Part shown: positions 54,747 to 63,306 of the stretch, one piece after another
Position numbering within the stretch: the stretch's first letter is position 1
Layout of the letters: every line of letters begins with the position of its first letter
Assembly (NCBI RefSeq): GCF_000013085.1
Contig: NC_007643.1
Location: 3,667,501-3,731,500 of the forward strand
Direction: 5' to 3'
Source: Rhodospirillum rubrum ATCC 11170
GTDB taxonomy: Bacteria; Pseudomonadota; Alphaproteobacteria; Rhodospirillales; Rhodospirillaceae
DNA: 64,000 nucleotides
Notes under the pieces: generated by a model
Databases searched by the model: none
What the model was told of the DNA's origin: nothing
The model's input: only the letters and a program-made list of their open reading frames with translations
Program-made: the position numbers and the translations under genes

Positions 54747-55211
54747 CTAGCCGCCCTGATAAAGCGCATGGGCCCGCCGCTCGAAAGCGTCGACCAGTTT
54801 CACCGCCGCCTCGGAACTCATGCCCGCCAGCAGGTTCTCCAGGCTGCGCGAACCCAGATCAAGCGTCATGTCCAGCCGGGTCAGGCAACCGCCCGGTTGG
54901 GCGTCGAACCACCAGTCGAGGGACAAATCGCGCACCGGCCCGCCGCCTTGCGACGCCACCGAGATCCGCCGGGGCGACACCAGCAGCGTGCGCGAGGTGA
55001 AGCGCAGGCGCACCGGCCCCATGCCGATCACCTGATCGGTGCGATAGATCTTGGCATCGGGCCCGTCGCCGGCCGGAGCCGGTCGGGAGTCGATGACCCG
55101 GGCGGCGATCCACCACGGCACGAACTGGGGATAGCGTTCGACATCGGCGACCAAGGTGAACATCTGAAGGTCGCTAAAGGGCAGGAAGCGCTCGGCGTGG
55201 TGAACACTCAT
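54747..55211 (-). CDS. COQ10/RatA-like START-domain protein
   Basis: 154 residues from ATG at 55211. It begins SVHHAERFLPFSDLQMFTLV and continues DVERYPQFVPWWIAARV, the strongly conserved start of the polyketide-cyclase/START family that includes mitochondrial COQ10 and bacterial RatA. It ends SEAAVKLVDAFERRAHALY. COQ10 binds ubiquinone and helps its delivery; E. coli RatA is described as blocking 70S ribosome assembly. Here the position next to rquA (345 bp apart, same strand) favours a quinone-binding role, by inference. Confidence 0.88.
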   Translation of the reverse strand: MSVHHAERFLPFSDLQMFTLVADVERYPQFVPWWIAARVIDSRPAPAGDGPDAKIYRTDQVIGMGPVRLRFTSRTLLVSPRRISVASQGGGPVRDLSLDWWFDAQPGGCLTRLDMTLDLGSRSLENLLAGMSSEAAVKLVDAFERRAHALYQGG

Positions 55212-55341
55212 CGATTGGCGATCGTCCCGGGCTTGAAAAAAGGGGAATGAAAAGAACGGGCCCTCCCGTTCCAAGATCTTGATTAGGGGAGTAAATCATC
55301 GCCGCCCCCCGGTCGGGATCGCCAGGGGGAGGGGATGTAAT

Positions 55342-56016
55342 CTAGCCGGTCAGCCCCAGGCGTTGGGCGGCGATCACCGCGCCGGTCCGGTTATTGACGC
55401 CAAGGGCCTTGAGAATGGCCGTCACGTGAAGTTTGACCGTTCCTTCCGACAGGTCAAGCACGCGGGCAATTTCCTTGTTCGACTTGCCCTGTCCCAGCAA
55501 CCGCAACACCTCGCCCTGTCGCGGAGTCAACCGTGAGGCGGTGGGACCAGTCGGTCCGCCGGCCCCGCCCGCGGGCGCTTGAACCGCCACCGGTTCAACG
55601 ATGACCTCATCGTCAAGCAAGGCGGCCGGCAGATACATGCCGCCCGATAAAACCAGCTTGAGGGCGCTGATCATCACCCGGCTGCTTGATGTCTTGGGAA
55701 TGAAGCCCGAGGCGCCCAGCCGCACGGCGTCGCGCACCAGCTTGCGGTCCTCGCTGGCCGAAAGCACCACCACCGGCGTTTCGGGTGCCGCCAACCGCAG
55801 CGCCTGCAGGCCTTCGCTCCACGGCAATCCGGGCATGACCAGATCGACCAGGATCAGGGTGAAGGCCTCGGCCCCGTCGCCATTGGTCGAAACCAGACGC
55901 AGCGCCTCGTCATAGGTACAGGCCTCGACGACCTCAAGGGCCGGATCAAGGCTGGACAGAACAAGCCGCAAGCCATCGCGGAACAATTCGTGGTCGTCGG
56001 CGATCAGGATTTTCAA
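55342..56016 (-). CDS. NarL/FixJ-family response regulator
   Basis: 224 residues. Receiver domain MKILIADDHELFRDGLRLVL with phospho-acceptor D58 in LVDLVMPG and Lys in FIPKTSS. After a Pro/Gly linker (VQAPAGGAGGPTGPTAS) comes a LuxR helix-turn-helix: LTPRQGEVLRLLGQGKSNKEIARVL, ending VNNRTGAVIAAQRLGL. No partner kinase is adjacent; the closest same-strand gene is the EAL/CBS/GGDEF protein, 136 bp upstream, which may be co-transcribed. Confidence 0.93.
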   Translation of the reverse strand: MKILIADDHELFRDGLRLVLSSLDPALEVVEACTYDEALRLVSTNGDGAEAFTLILVDLVMPGLPWSEGLQALRLAAPETPVVVLSASEDRKLVRDAVRLGASGFIPKTSSSRVMISALKLVLSGGMYLPAALLDDEVIVEPVAVQAPAGGAGGPTGPTASRLTPRQGEVLRLLGQGKSNKEIARVLDLSEGTVKLHVTAILKALGVNNRTGAVIAAQRLGLTG

Positions 56017-56152
56017 AGGGCAGACTCCGCCACAGCGGTCGCGGACAACAGGCGGCGACCCGGTCCAGACCCCGCCCGATATCGCTTGCCCGGGCGCGCT
56101 GGGAGCAAGTATGCCAAAAGTCAGAGGGCGGAACCAGTCCGAGACTTAGGTC

Positions 56153-57937
56153 TTAAAGCTCTTCGACCAGGATATCCGGTCCAGCCACCGTTTCGGCCAG
56201 ATGACAGGGCGATTGCTTGGCGGCCTTTTTCAGGCGGGCGATCACGCCGCCGATGCGATCAAGATCGCCGATGGCATGACCGGGGGCGAGATGGACCAGC
56301 GCGGCGCTGACCGAAAGCAGCGGCAGGCGGCGTTCGATCCCGTCGCGATCGCGCGCCAGCACACAGCCGGCTTGGCGGGTCTCGTCGTCGTAGAAGGCCG
56401 TGACATCGGCGGCGAACTTGTCGATCAGGGCGCGGATGCGCGCCGTCACCGCCGCCGGCACCCCTTCGCGCAGAGCGGCGAAAAAGTCGTCGCCGCCGAC
56501 ATGACCGATGAAGAACCCGGCCTCGGCCAATTGGCTGCGCAGCAGATCGGCAAACAGCAAGATCGCCCGATCGCCCTGGCGGAAGCCGTATTTGTCGTTG
56601 AACGGCTTGAAATGGTCGAAATCCAGATAGACCAGACTGGCCCCCTGGCGATCATCGGCCAGGATTTCACCCAATTCGGTGTTGATCACCGTGTTCCCCG
56701 GCAGACGGGTCAGCGGATTCTGATCGCGGGCGACCTCAAGGTTCTTGTCGTTGATGACCCGCAACAGCGAAGCCGCCGTCAAAAACCCCCGATACCGGCC
56801 ATCCTGGGTGATGATCAGCCCGTCGCTGGAGGGAGTCGTGGAAAAAGCCTCCAGGATCTTTTCGGCCCGGGTATCGATGTCAACGCGCGGACAGCGCGTG
56901 AGAAAGGCGCTCAGGGTGCGGCCCAGGGCTTTGTTGCCGATCAGATCCTTGCCATAGAGCGAATAGGTGTATTCCTTGAGATCGACCTCGCGGACGATGC
57001 CCAGCGGTTCGCCGCGCTCGTCGACCACCGGAAAGAACGTGCGATCCTTCTGGCGGCGAAAGCGCTCGAACACATCGGCCATCTTTGTCGAAATCATCAA
57101 GGGATCGATTTCGTCCATCTGGGCGGCCACCAGATGTTGGTCGCCACGGCCTCGGCGCTGGCTGGTGGCATTGAGGGCGGCGACCTGGGGATAGACTTCG
57201 GGCAGGCGCCGGGGGTCACGGTCGGGCTTGGCCAGCACCGGCCCGCGCACCAGATCGCAGCCGGCGTCGCGGCAGGCATGATAATCGGCGAGATGCTCGA
57301 CCTGGGGGGCGATCACCTGGGCGCCCAGCAAATGGGCCACGTCGACCAGATGCCCCAGAAACAACCGCCGCGTCTGGTCGATCGCCTGGGTCGAGACGAA
57401 ATAGGGATCAAGCACGACATAATCGGGCTTCACCGCGGCCAACAACGCCAAGCCGGCATGACCGCCGCCAAAGCCATCCAGGGCGATCGAGCCGACAGCG
57501 CCGCGCATCTGCACCACCGCTCCGGCCACCCGGTCCAGCGCCCGCTCGCCAGACCCGCCGCCCAAATCAAGGATCGACCGGCGCTCGGACAGGCTGAGCG
57601 TGATCACCCGGCGATCGACGCCATGGGCATCAAGAAGCATGGCCAGCCGCGCCGCCATATCGGGCCAGCGCACGACAAGACCGAAATCAAGGCCAAGAAA
57701 CAGGCGCTGGTCGCGCCCGGCCGATACGGCGGCGAACAAGGCGATGGCCGACGACCAGACCGCCGCCTCGATCGCCTCGCGCAGAAGAAGATCGTCTTCC
57801 TCGCGCCCCCCTGGGGGCGGACCGGCCACCGCCTGATAGCCGATGACCCGGCCACTGCGCAGGCTGATCACCGGATCAAGAGCGACGTCACGGCCCAGGG
57901 AAGACAGATCGGCAACGCAAGATGCTTGAACGGTCAT
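56153..57937 (-). CDS. EAL(degenerate)-CBS-CBS-GGDEF protein
   Basis: 594 residues. Residues ~15-255 resemble an EAL phosphodiesterase domain, but GYQAVAG stands in place of the EAL motif, IALDGFGGGHAGL has lost the second catalytic Asp, and VIAPQVEHLADY lacks the usual Glu, so it is probably inactive. Two CBS motifs follow (~275-400: FFPVVDERGEPLGIVREVDL and GLIITQDGRYRGFLTAASLL). The C-terminal GGDEF domain (LTRLPGNTVINTELGEIL, then YLDFDHFKPFNDKYGFRQGD) has GGDDF as its signature and no RxxD inhibitory site. The architecture suggests a nucleotide-sensing c-di-GMP regulator. Confidence 0.88.
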   Translation of the reverse strand: MTVQASCVADLSSLGRDVALDPVISLRSGRVIGYQAVAGPPPGGREEDDLLLREAIEAAVWSSAIALFAAVSAGRDQRLFLGLDFGLVVRWPDMAARLAMLLDAHGVDRRVITLSLSERRSILDLGGGSGERALDRVAGAVVQMRGAVGSIALDGFGGGHAGLALLAAVKPDYVVLDPYFVSTQAIDQTRRLFLGHLVDVAHLLGAQVIAPQVEHLADYHACRDAGCDLVRGPVLAKPDRDPRRLPEVYPQVAALNATSQRRGRGDQHLVAAQMDEIDPLMISTKMADVFERFRRQKDRTFFPVVDERGEPLGIVREVDLKEYTYSLYGKDLIGNKALGRTLSAFLTRCPRVDIDTRAEKILEAFSTTPSSDGLIITQDGRYRGFLTAASLLRVINDKNLEVARDQNPLTRLPGNTVINTELGEILADDRQGASLVYLDFDHFKPFNDKYGFRQGDRAILLFADLLRSQLAEAGFFIGHVGGDDFFAALREGVPAAVTARIRALIDKFAADVTAFYDDETRQAGCVLARDRDGIERRLPLLSVSAALVHLAPGHAIGDLDRIGGVIARLKKAAKQSPCHLAETVAGPDILVEEL

Positions 57938-58047
57938 GCGCCATCCTCTTCACCCCCGCCATGCCCGGCACGGCGGACGTCGATACGATAGCCGACGGCG
58001 GCGGTGAATCGTCAACCTCCGATCCACAAAGAAACAAATAATTCACG

Positions 58048-58068
58048 CCTTTTGGTTGCGCCAAAAGG
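58048..58068. repeat. Perfect 8-bp hairpin after elbB
   Basis: CCTTTTGG and CCAAAAGG enclose TTGCG, 8 bp past the elbB stop. It could be a weak terminator or a 3'-end stabiliser; there is no adjacent T-run on the elbB strand. Confidence 0.5.
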
Positions 58069-58075
58069 ATAGGGT

Positions 58076-58759
58076 TCAGCCTTGGTTCGCCTGCCCGTTG
58101 GTGCCGATCAGCGCGATCAAGGCCTTGACCGTGTTCTCCGCGCCCTCGGCGATTTGGCTGATGCTGGCATCAAGCATGTAGCACGGCGAAGAGACAAGCC
58201 GTAAGGCACGGTCAACAACCACCTCGGCGTGCGTCGCCTTTTGGTGGTGCGCCCCCAAGGCCGTGATCGCCTCCGCCGTCGCCGCATCCGAGCCGATAGT
58301 CAGGACGCCTTCGCCAAACACCCGGGCCAGAACGACCGGGGCGATGCACAGGGCGCCGATCGCCAATCCGGCCGCCCGCGCCGCCCGCAAGGCGCGCTCG
58401 ACGGTGGGATCGACCGCGCAGTCGGCGCCGTCGATGGCGAAGCTACACAGATTTTTCGCCGCTCCAAAGCCGCCGGGCAAAATCAGGGCATCAAACGCCG
58501 CCGGGTCGAAATCGGCCAGATCGTCGATGGCGCCGCGGGCGATGCGCGCCGATTCGCACAGCACATTGCGGGTTTCGCCGGTGGGCTGGCCGCTGCGGTG
58601 GTCGATCACGTGATACTGCGGCCGATCGGGCGCGAAACAGCGCGCCACCCCGCCCTGGCGGTCGATCGCCAGCAAGGTCAGAACGCTTTCGTGGATTTCC
58701 GCGCCATCAAACACGCCGCAGCCCGAAAGCAGCACCGCGAACCTGGGCTTGTCTGTCAT
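58076..58759 (-). CDS. elbB: Isoprenoid biosynthesis glyoxalase ElbB
   Basis: 227 residues of the DJ-1/PfpI superfamily. It contains VLLSGCGVFDGAEIHESVLT at the start, RNVLCESARIARG, LILPGGFGAAKNLCSFA and GLAIGALCIAPVVLARV with the nucleophilic Cys in the elbow. The ElbB branch is marked by GAEIHE and GAHHQK. E. coli ElbB has glyoxalase activity and was first found through effects on isoprenoid synthesis. Single gene divergent from the carboxypeptidase gene. Confidence 0.92.
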   Translation of the reverse strand: MTDKPRFAVLLSGCGVFDGAEIHESVLTLLAIDRQGGVARCFAPDRPQYHVIDHRSGQPTGETRNVLCESARIARGAIDDLADFDPAAFDALILPGGFGAAKNLCSFAIDGADCAVDPTVERALRAARAAGLAIGALCIAPVVLARVFGEGVLTIGSDAATAEAITALGAHHQKATHAEVVVDRALRLVSSPCYMLDASISQIAEGAENTVKALIALIGTNGQANQG

Positions 58760-58836
58760 AGTCGTTCCTCTCCATATTCCGGGTGGGACGGGTCTCTCGC
58801 TCCGTTCTCACTCCAGGTTAGGACCCGGACATCGCC

Positions 58837-60375
58837 ATGCCAACCCGCAGTTCCCCAGCCGCCGTCTCTCCGTCCACCGCCTATGCCGCCCTGGAACGCC
58901 GCTTCGCCCGGCTGAGGGCCATCGAAGACTCGATCGCCTTCCTCCATTGGGATCAGTCGGCGGTGATGCCCGCTGGCGGGGCGTCAAGCCGCGCCGATCA
59001 GCTCGCCACCCTGGCCGGTCTCCACCACGACCTGCTGACCGCGCCCGACACCGCCGAGATGATCGCCCTGGCCGATCCGCTGGCCGAAGCCGAAAGCGCC
59101 GAGGACGGGGCGTGGCGGCTGGCCAATCTGGCCGAGATCACCCGCATCCATGCCCATGCCATGGCCCTGCCCGGCGATCTGGTCGAAGCCCTGTCGCGGG
59201 CCGGCAACGCCTGCGAGCGGGTCTGGCGCGAGGCCCGGCCACTGGGCGATTTCGCCCTGGTCGAAGGCCCGCTCGGCCAATTGCTTGGTCTGGTGCGCGA
59301 CTCGGCGGCCGCCAAGGCCGAGGCCCTGGGCGTCGCCCCCTATGACGCCCTGCTCGATCAATACGAGCCCGGCGGCTCCTCGGCCCGCATCGATGGGATC
59401 TTCGATGATCTGGAGGCCTTCCTGCCCGATTTCCTCGGCCGGGTGATCGAGCGCCAGGGAGCGGCCGCCGAGGCGCCCGCCGGTCCCTTCCCGATTCCCA
59501 CCCAACAGGCGGTCGGCCGGGCGACGATGGAAAGCCTGGGCTTTGATTTCGACCACGGCCGCCTGGATGTCTCGCTCCATCCGTTTTGCGGCGGCTCGCC
59601 CCAGGATCTGCGGCTGACCACGCGCTATGACGAAGCCGATTTCACCAGCGCCCTGATGGGGGTGATCCACGAAACCGGCCATGCGCTGTATGAACAGGGC
59701 CTGCCGCGCGACCGCCTGTCCCAGCCCGTCGGCCGGGCGCGGGGGATGAGTGTTCATGAAAGCCAGTCGCTGCTTTTCGAAATGCAGGCCGGGCGCTCGC
59801 GCGCCTTCATCAGCCATTGCGCCCCGGCCTGGAAGGCGGCCTTCGGCGGCGAGGGTGAGGCGTGGCGGGCCGACAGCCTGTATCGCCATTTCACCCGGGT
59901 CGAGCCCGGCTTCATCCGCGTCGATGCCGACGAGGTGACCTATCCCGCCCATGTCATCGTCCGCTATCGCCTGGAAAAGGCCCTGATCGAAGGACGGATG
60001 GCGCTGGGCGATCTGCCGACGGCCTGGAACGACGCCATGGAACGGCTGCTGGGCGTGCGCCCGCCTAACGACCGCCTGGGCTGCCTGCAAGATATCCATT
60101 GGTATGATGGCGCCTGGGGGTATTTCCCCACCTATACGCTGGGAGCGATGACCGCCGCCCAGGTGTTTGACGCGGCGAGCCGGGCGGTTCCCGATATCGG
60201 GCCGGCGATCGGCCGGGGTGATTTCACCCCGCTGCTCGGCTGGCTGCGCACGCATATCCACGCCAAGGGATGCCTGCTGTCGACCGACGCCCTGCTGCGC
60301 GAAGCCACCGGCCGACCGCTCGACGCCAGTGTGTTCAAAGCGCATCTGACGCGGCGTTATCTGGAAGACCGCTAA
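58837..60375 (+). CDS. Carboxypeptidase Taq (M32) family metallopeptidase
   Basis: 512-residue zinc carboxypeptidase of family M32. The HExxH motif with metal ligands is in GVIHETGHALYEQGL near residue 278. The downstream M32 block GMSVHESQSLLFEMQAGRSR provides the third ligand Glu. Also seen are LDVSLHPFCGGSPQDLRLTT and QDIHWYDGAWGYFPTYTLGA, both diagnostic of the family. Cytoplasmic, releasing C-terminal residues from peptides. ATG at 58837. Followed by thrC on the same strand after 79 bp. Confidence 0.95.
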   Translation: MPTRSSPAAVSPSTAYAALERRFARLRAIEDSIAFLHWDQSAVMPAGGASSRADQLATLAGLHHDLLTAPDTAEMIALADPLAEAESAEDGAWRLANLAEITRIHAHAMALPGDLVEALSRAGNACERVWREARPLGDFALVEGPLGQLLGLVRDSAAAKAEALGVAPYDALLDQYEPGGSSARIDGIFDDLEAFLPDFLGRVIERQGAAAEAPAGPFPIPTQQAVGRATMESLGFDFDHGRLDVSLHPFCGGSPQDLRLTTRYDEADFTSALMGVIHETGHALYEQGLPRDRLSQPVGRARGMSVHESQSLLFEMQAGRSRAFISHCAPAWKAAFGGEGEAWRADSLYRHFTRVEPGFIRVDADEVTYPAHVIVRYRLEKALIEGRMALGDLPTAWNDAMERLLGVRPPNDRLGCLQDIHWYDGAWGYFPTYTLGAMTAAQVFDAASRAVPDIGPAIGRGDFTPLLGWLRTHIHAKGCLLSTDALLREATGRPLDASVFKAHLTRRYLEDR

Positions 60376-60454
60376 GCTTGCCCGCCGGGGAACGGGGCAT
60401 TACTGTCCCGCCGGCGAGCGCGCTTTCCCGCCACCCGTGCTGGAGTCCGAACAG

Positions 60455-61867
60455 GTGAGATATGTAAGCACACGGGGTCAGGCCCCGGTCCTGTCCTTTG
60501 ATGATGTCCTGCTGGCCGGGCTGGCCAGTGACGGGGGGCTTTATGTCCCGCAGACCTGGCCCAGTTTCTCCGAAGACGATATCCGGGACATGCGCGCGCT
60601 GACCTATCAGGAGTTGGCGGTGCGGGTGATGGGCCCCTTCATGGGCGCCGCCGTCACCGATGACGAATTGACCGAGGTGGTCGAACAGGCCTATGCCGGC
60701 TTTTCCCATCCCGCCGTCGCCCCGCTGGTGCAGATCGGCGCCCACGACTGGGTGATGGAGCTGTTCCACGGTCCGACCCTGGCCTTCAAGGATTACGCCC
60801 TGCAGGTCGTCGGCGGCCTGTTCGACCTGATCCTCACCCGGCGCGGCAGCCGCATCACCGTTGTCGGCGCGACCAGTGGCGATACGGGCAGCGCCGCCAT
60901 CGAGGCCTGCCGCGACCGCGAGGCGGTCGATGTCATCATCTTGCTGCCCAAGGGCCGGGTCTCGGAGGTCCAGCGCCGCCAGATGACGACGGTGACCAGC
61001 TCCAACGTCCATGCCATCGAGGTCGAAGGCACCTTCGATGATTGTCAGGCCCTGGTGAAGGCGCTGTTCAACGACCCCGCCTTCCGCTCCGAGGTCAATC
61101 TGGCGGCGGTCAATTCCATCAACTGGGCGCGGATCATGGCCCAGACGGTTTATTACTTCTGGGCCGCCCTGCAGCTTGGCGCGCCCGACCGCTCGCTTGG
61201 CTTCAGCGTGCCCACCGGCAATTTCGGCAATGTGCTGGCGGGCTATTGCGCCAAGCGCATGGGCCTGCCGATCGACCGTCTGGTGGTCGGCTCCAACAGC
61301 AACGACATCCTGACCCGCTTCCTGGAAACCGGCACCATGCAGTCGCGCGGCGTGGTTCAGACCCACAGCCCGTCGATGGACATCCAGGTGTCGAGCAACT
61401 TTGAGCGCCTGCTGTTCGAGGTGGTCGACCGCGACAGCGCCGAGGTCGAGCGGCTGATGGCCCAATTCGCCCTGACCGGCGGCTATACCCTTGATAGCGC
61501 CCTTCATCAGGAGCTTCTTGGGCTGTTCCGCGGCTTCCGGGTTGATAACGACGCCACCTTGCGCGCCATCGCCGAACTTTACGCCGCCACCGGCATGATC
61601 CTTGATCCCCATAGCGTCATCGGCGTCATCGCCGGGCGCGAAGCCGGCCACCGCGACACCGGCACTCCGATGGTCGCCCTGGCCACCGCCCATCCGGCCA
61701 AATTCGCCGATGTGGTTGAACAAGCCACCGGCCAGCGCCCGGCCCTGCCCGGCGCGCTTTCCGACCTTTTGACCCGACCCGAACGCCGGGCCGAGGTCGC
61801 CAACGACCCCGAGGCGGTGAAAGCGCTGGTGCGCAGCCTCTCGCGGGTCCCTGGAGCATCCGCATGA
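60455..61867 (+). CDS. thrC: Threonine synthase
   Basis: PLP enzyme converting O-phosphohomoserine to threonine. 470 residues from GTG at 60455, which gives the usual N-terminus (M)RYVSTRGQAPVLSFDDVL; a GTG at 60437 would add six residues. PLP lysine is in PTLAFKDYALQVVGG near residue 107, followed by TVVGATSGDTGSAAIEAC, the phosphate-binding loop, and the VPTGNFGNVLAGYCAKRMG block. SD GGAG 9-12 bases upstream. Ends in an ATGA overlap with the M16 peptidase gene, the same neighbour seen in other alphaproteobacteria. Confidence 0.96.
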   Translation: MRYVSTRGQAPVLSFDDVLLAGLASDGGLYVPQTWPSFSEDDIRDMRALTYQELAVRVMGPFMGAAVTDDELTEVVEQAYAGFSHPAVAPLVQIGAHDWVMELFHGPTLAFKDYALQVVGGLFDLILTRRGSRITVVGATSGDTGSAAIEACRDREAVDVIILLPKGRVSEVQRRQMTTVTSSNVHAIEVEGTFDDCQALVKALFNDPAFRSEVNLAAVNSINWARIMAQTVYYFWAALQLGAPDRSLGFSVPTGNFGNVLAGYCAKRMGLPIDRLVVGSNSNDILTRFLETGTMQSRGVVQTHSPSMDIQVSSNFERLLFEVVDRDSAEVERLMAQFALTGGYTLDSALHQELLGLFRGFRVDNDATLRAIAELYAATGMILDPHSVIGVIAGREAGHRDTGTPMVALATAHPAKFADVVEQATGQRPALPGALSDLLTRPERRAEVANDPEAVKALVRSLSRVPGASA

Positions 61868-63129
61868 GCCAGTCCGTCCGTGTCACCCGCCTGCCCGGCG
61901 GGTTGACCGTCGCCACCGATTTCGTACCCTCGGTGGAAAGCCTAACCCTTGGTGCCTGGGTCGCCACCGGCACCCGCCACGAGGCCCCCGCCGTCAACGG
62001 CGTGTCCCATCTGCTCGAACACATGGCCTTCAAGGGCACGCGCAAGCGCAGCGCCCGCCAGATCGCCGAAGAGATCGAAGCGGTCGGCGGCCATCTCAAC
62101 GCCTATACCAGCCGCGAGAACACCGCCTATTACGCCCGCGTGCTGCGCGAGGACGAAGACGTGGCGCTCGATATCCTGGGCGACATCCTTCAACATTCGA
62201 CCTTCGATCCGACCGAGCTGGGCCGCGAGCGCGAGGTGGTGGTTCAGGAGATCTATCAGGCGATCGATACGCCCGATGACATCATCTTCGATCATTTCCA
62301 GGAAACCGCCTTCCCCGATCAGGCACTGGGCCGGCCGGTGCTGGGCACCGAAAAGGTGGTGCGCGGCCTGACCCGCGAGATCGTCGACGGCTATATGCGC
62401 GCCCATTACGCGCCCGAGCGCACGGTGGTCGCCGCCGCTGGCCGCATCGATCACGACGCCTTCGTCGCCAAGGTCACCGAGCACTTCTCGGCCCTGCCCG
62501 GCCGGGGGATTCCCGCCGAGGAACCCGGTCGCTATGCCGGTGGCGTTTTCCGCGAGGAACGCGACCTTGAACAGGTCCACATCGTTCTGGGATTCGAGGG
62601 CATCTGCCACGGCGATGACGATTATTACGCCGCCAGCGTGCTCTCCACCCTGCACGGCGGCGGCATGTCGTCGCGGCTGTTCCAGGAAATCCGCGAGAAC
62701 CGGGGGCTGGCCTATTCGATCTACAGCTTCTCGTCGAGCTATCAGGATACCGGGCTTTACGCCATCTACGCCGGAACCAGCGAGAAGGAAGCCGCCGAGC
62801 TGATCCCGGTGTTGTGCGACGAGACCGCCCGGCTGGCCGATAGCCTGACCGAGGTCGAGGTGGCCCGCGCCCGCGCCCAGCTCAAGGCCAGCATCCTGAT
62901 GGCCCTGGAAAGCACCTCGTCGCGCTGCGAGCAGATGGCCCGCCAGATCCAGGTCTATGGCCGGCCGATCGGCATCGACGAGGTGGTGGCCAAGCTTGAT
63001 GGCGTCACCATCGATCAAGTCGCCGCCTGCGCCCGACGGATCTTTACCCGCCCCCCCACCCTGGCGGCGATCGGACCTTTGGCCGGGGTCGAGGACTACG
63101 ATAAGATCGTCGCCCGCCTGAAGCCGTGA
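61864..63129 (+). CDS. M16 family zinc peptidase, processing-peptidase-like
   Basis: 421-residue insulinase-family peptidase close to the mitochondrial processing peptidase beta subunit. The inverted zinc motif HLLEH is at residues 49-53 in GVSHLLEHMAFKGTRKR, with the distal Glu in REREVVVQEIYQAIDTP. It is a catalytically complete copy. The end of the gene (KIVARLKP) is duplicated immediately after the stop codon. Start ATG overlaps the thrC stop (ATGA). Members occur next to thrC in many alphaproteobacteria. Likely cytoplasmic or periplasmic peptide degradation; no signal peptide seen. Confidence 0.95.
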   Translation: MSQSVRVTRLPGGLTVATDFVPSVESLTLGAWVATGTRHEAPAVNGVSHLLEHMAFKGTRKRSARQIAEEIEAVGGHLNAYTSRENTAYYARVLREDEDVALDILGDILQHSTFDPTELGREREVVVQEIYQAIDTPDDIIFDHFQETAFPDQALGRPVLGTEKVVRGLTREIVDGYMRAHYAPERTVVAAAGRIDHDAFVAKVTEHFSALPGRGIPAEEPGRYAGGVFREERDLEQVHIVLGFEGICHGDDDYYAASVLSTLHGGGMSSRLFQEIRENRGLAYSIYSFSSSYQDTGLYAIYAGTSEKEAAELIPVLCDETARLADSLTEVEVARARAQLKASILMALESTSSRCEQMARQIQVYGRPIGIDEVVAKLDGVTIDQVAACARRIFTRPPTLAAIGPLAGVEDYDKIVARLKP

Positions 63130-63157
63130 CAAGATCGTCGCCCGCCTGAAGCCGTGA
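63103..63157 (+). repeat. Tandem copy of the last 27 bp of the M16 peptidase gene
   Basis: The 27 bp at 63103-63129, which end with the TGA stop, are repeated identically at 63131-63157 with one base between, giving a 28-bp period. The second copy has its own in-phase-looking TGA but lies outside the gene. Confidence 0.95.
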
Positions 63158-63164
63158 TGGAAAG

Positions 63165-63202
63165 GCGGGGAGGAAATGGCCCGAGCGCCGTTTCCTCCCC
63201 GC
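63165..63202 (+). terminator. Terminator-like hairpin after thrC-M16 operon
   Basis: GCGGGGAGGAAA and TTTCCTCCCCGC form a perfect 12-bp stem around a 14-base loop that can itself pair weakly. The tail TTACCGATTTG is only moderately T-rich. Confidence 0.65.
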
Positions 63203-63306
63203 TTACCGATTTGTAATTCCCCGCCCATGGAGTGGCGAGACGGACTGGGGCATTCTATCTGGGTAGGACGGATCCCGACCGCGGACCCCCCACCAACGGA
63301 TAGCCC

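Noticed and set aside
56201-57991. 596-codon plus-strand frame opposite the EAL-CBS-GGDEF gene
   Set aside because: Antisense shadow; no start signals, no domain similarity.
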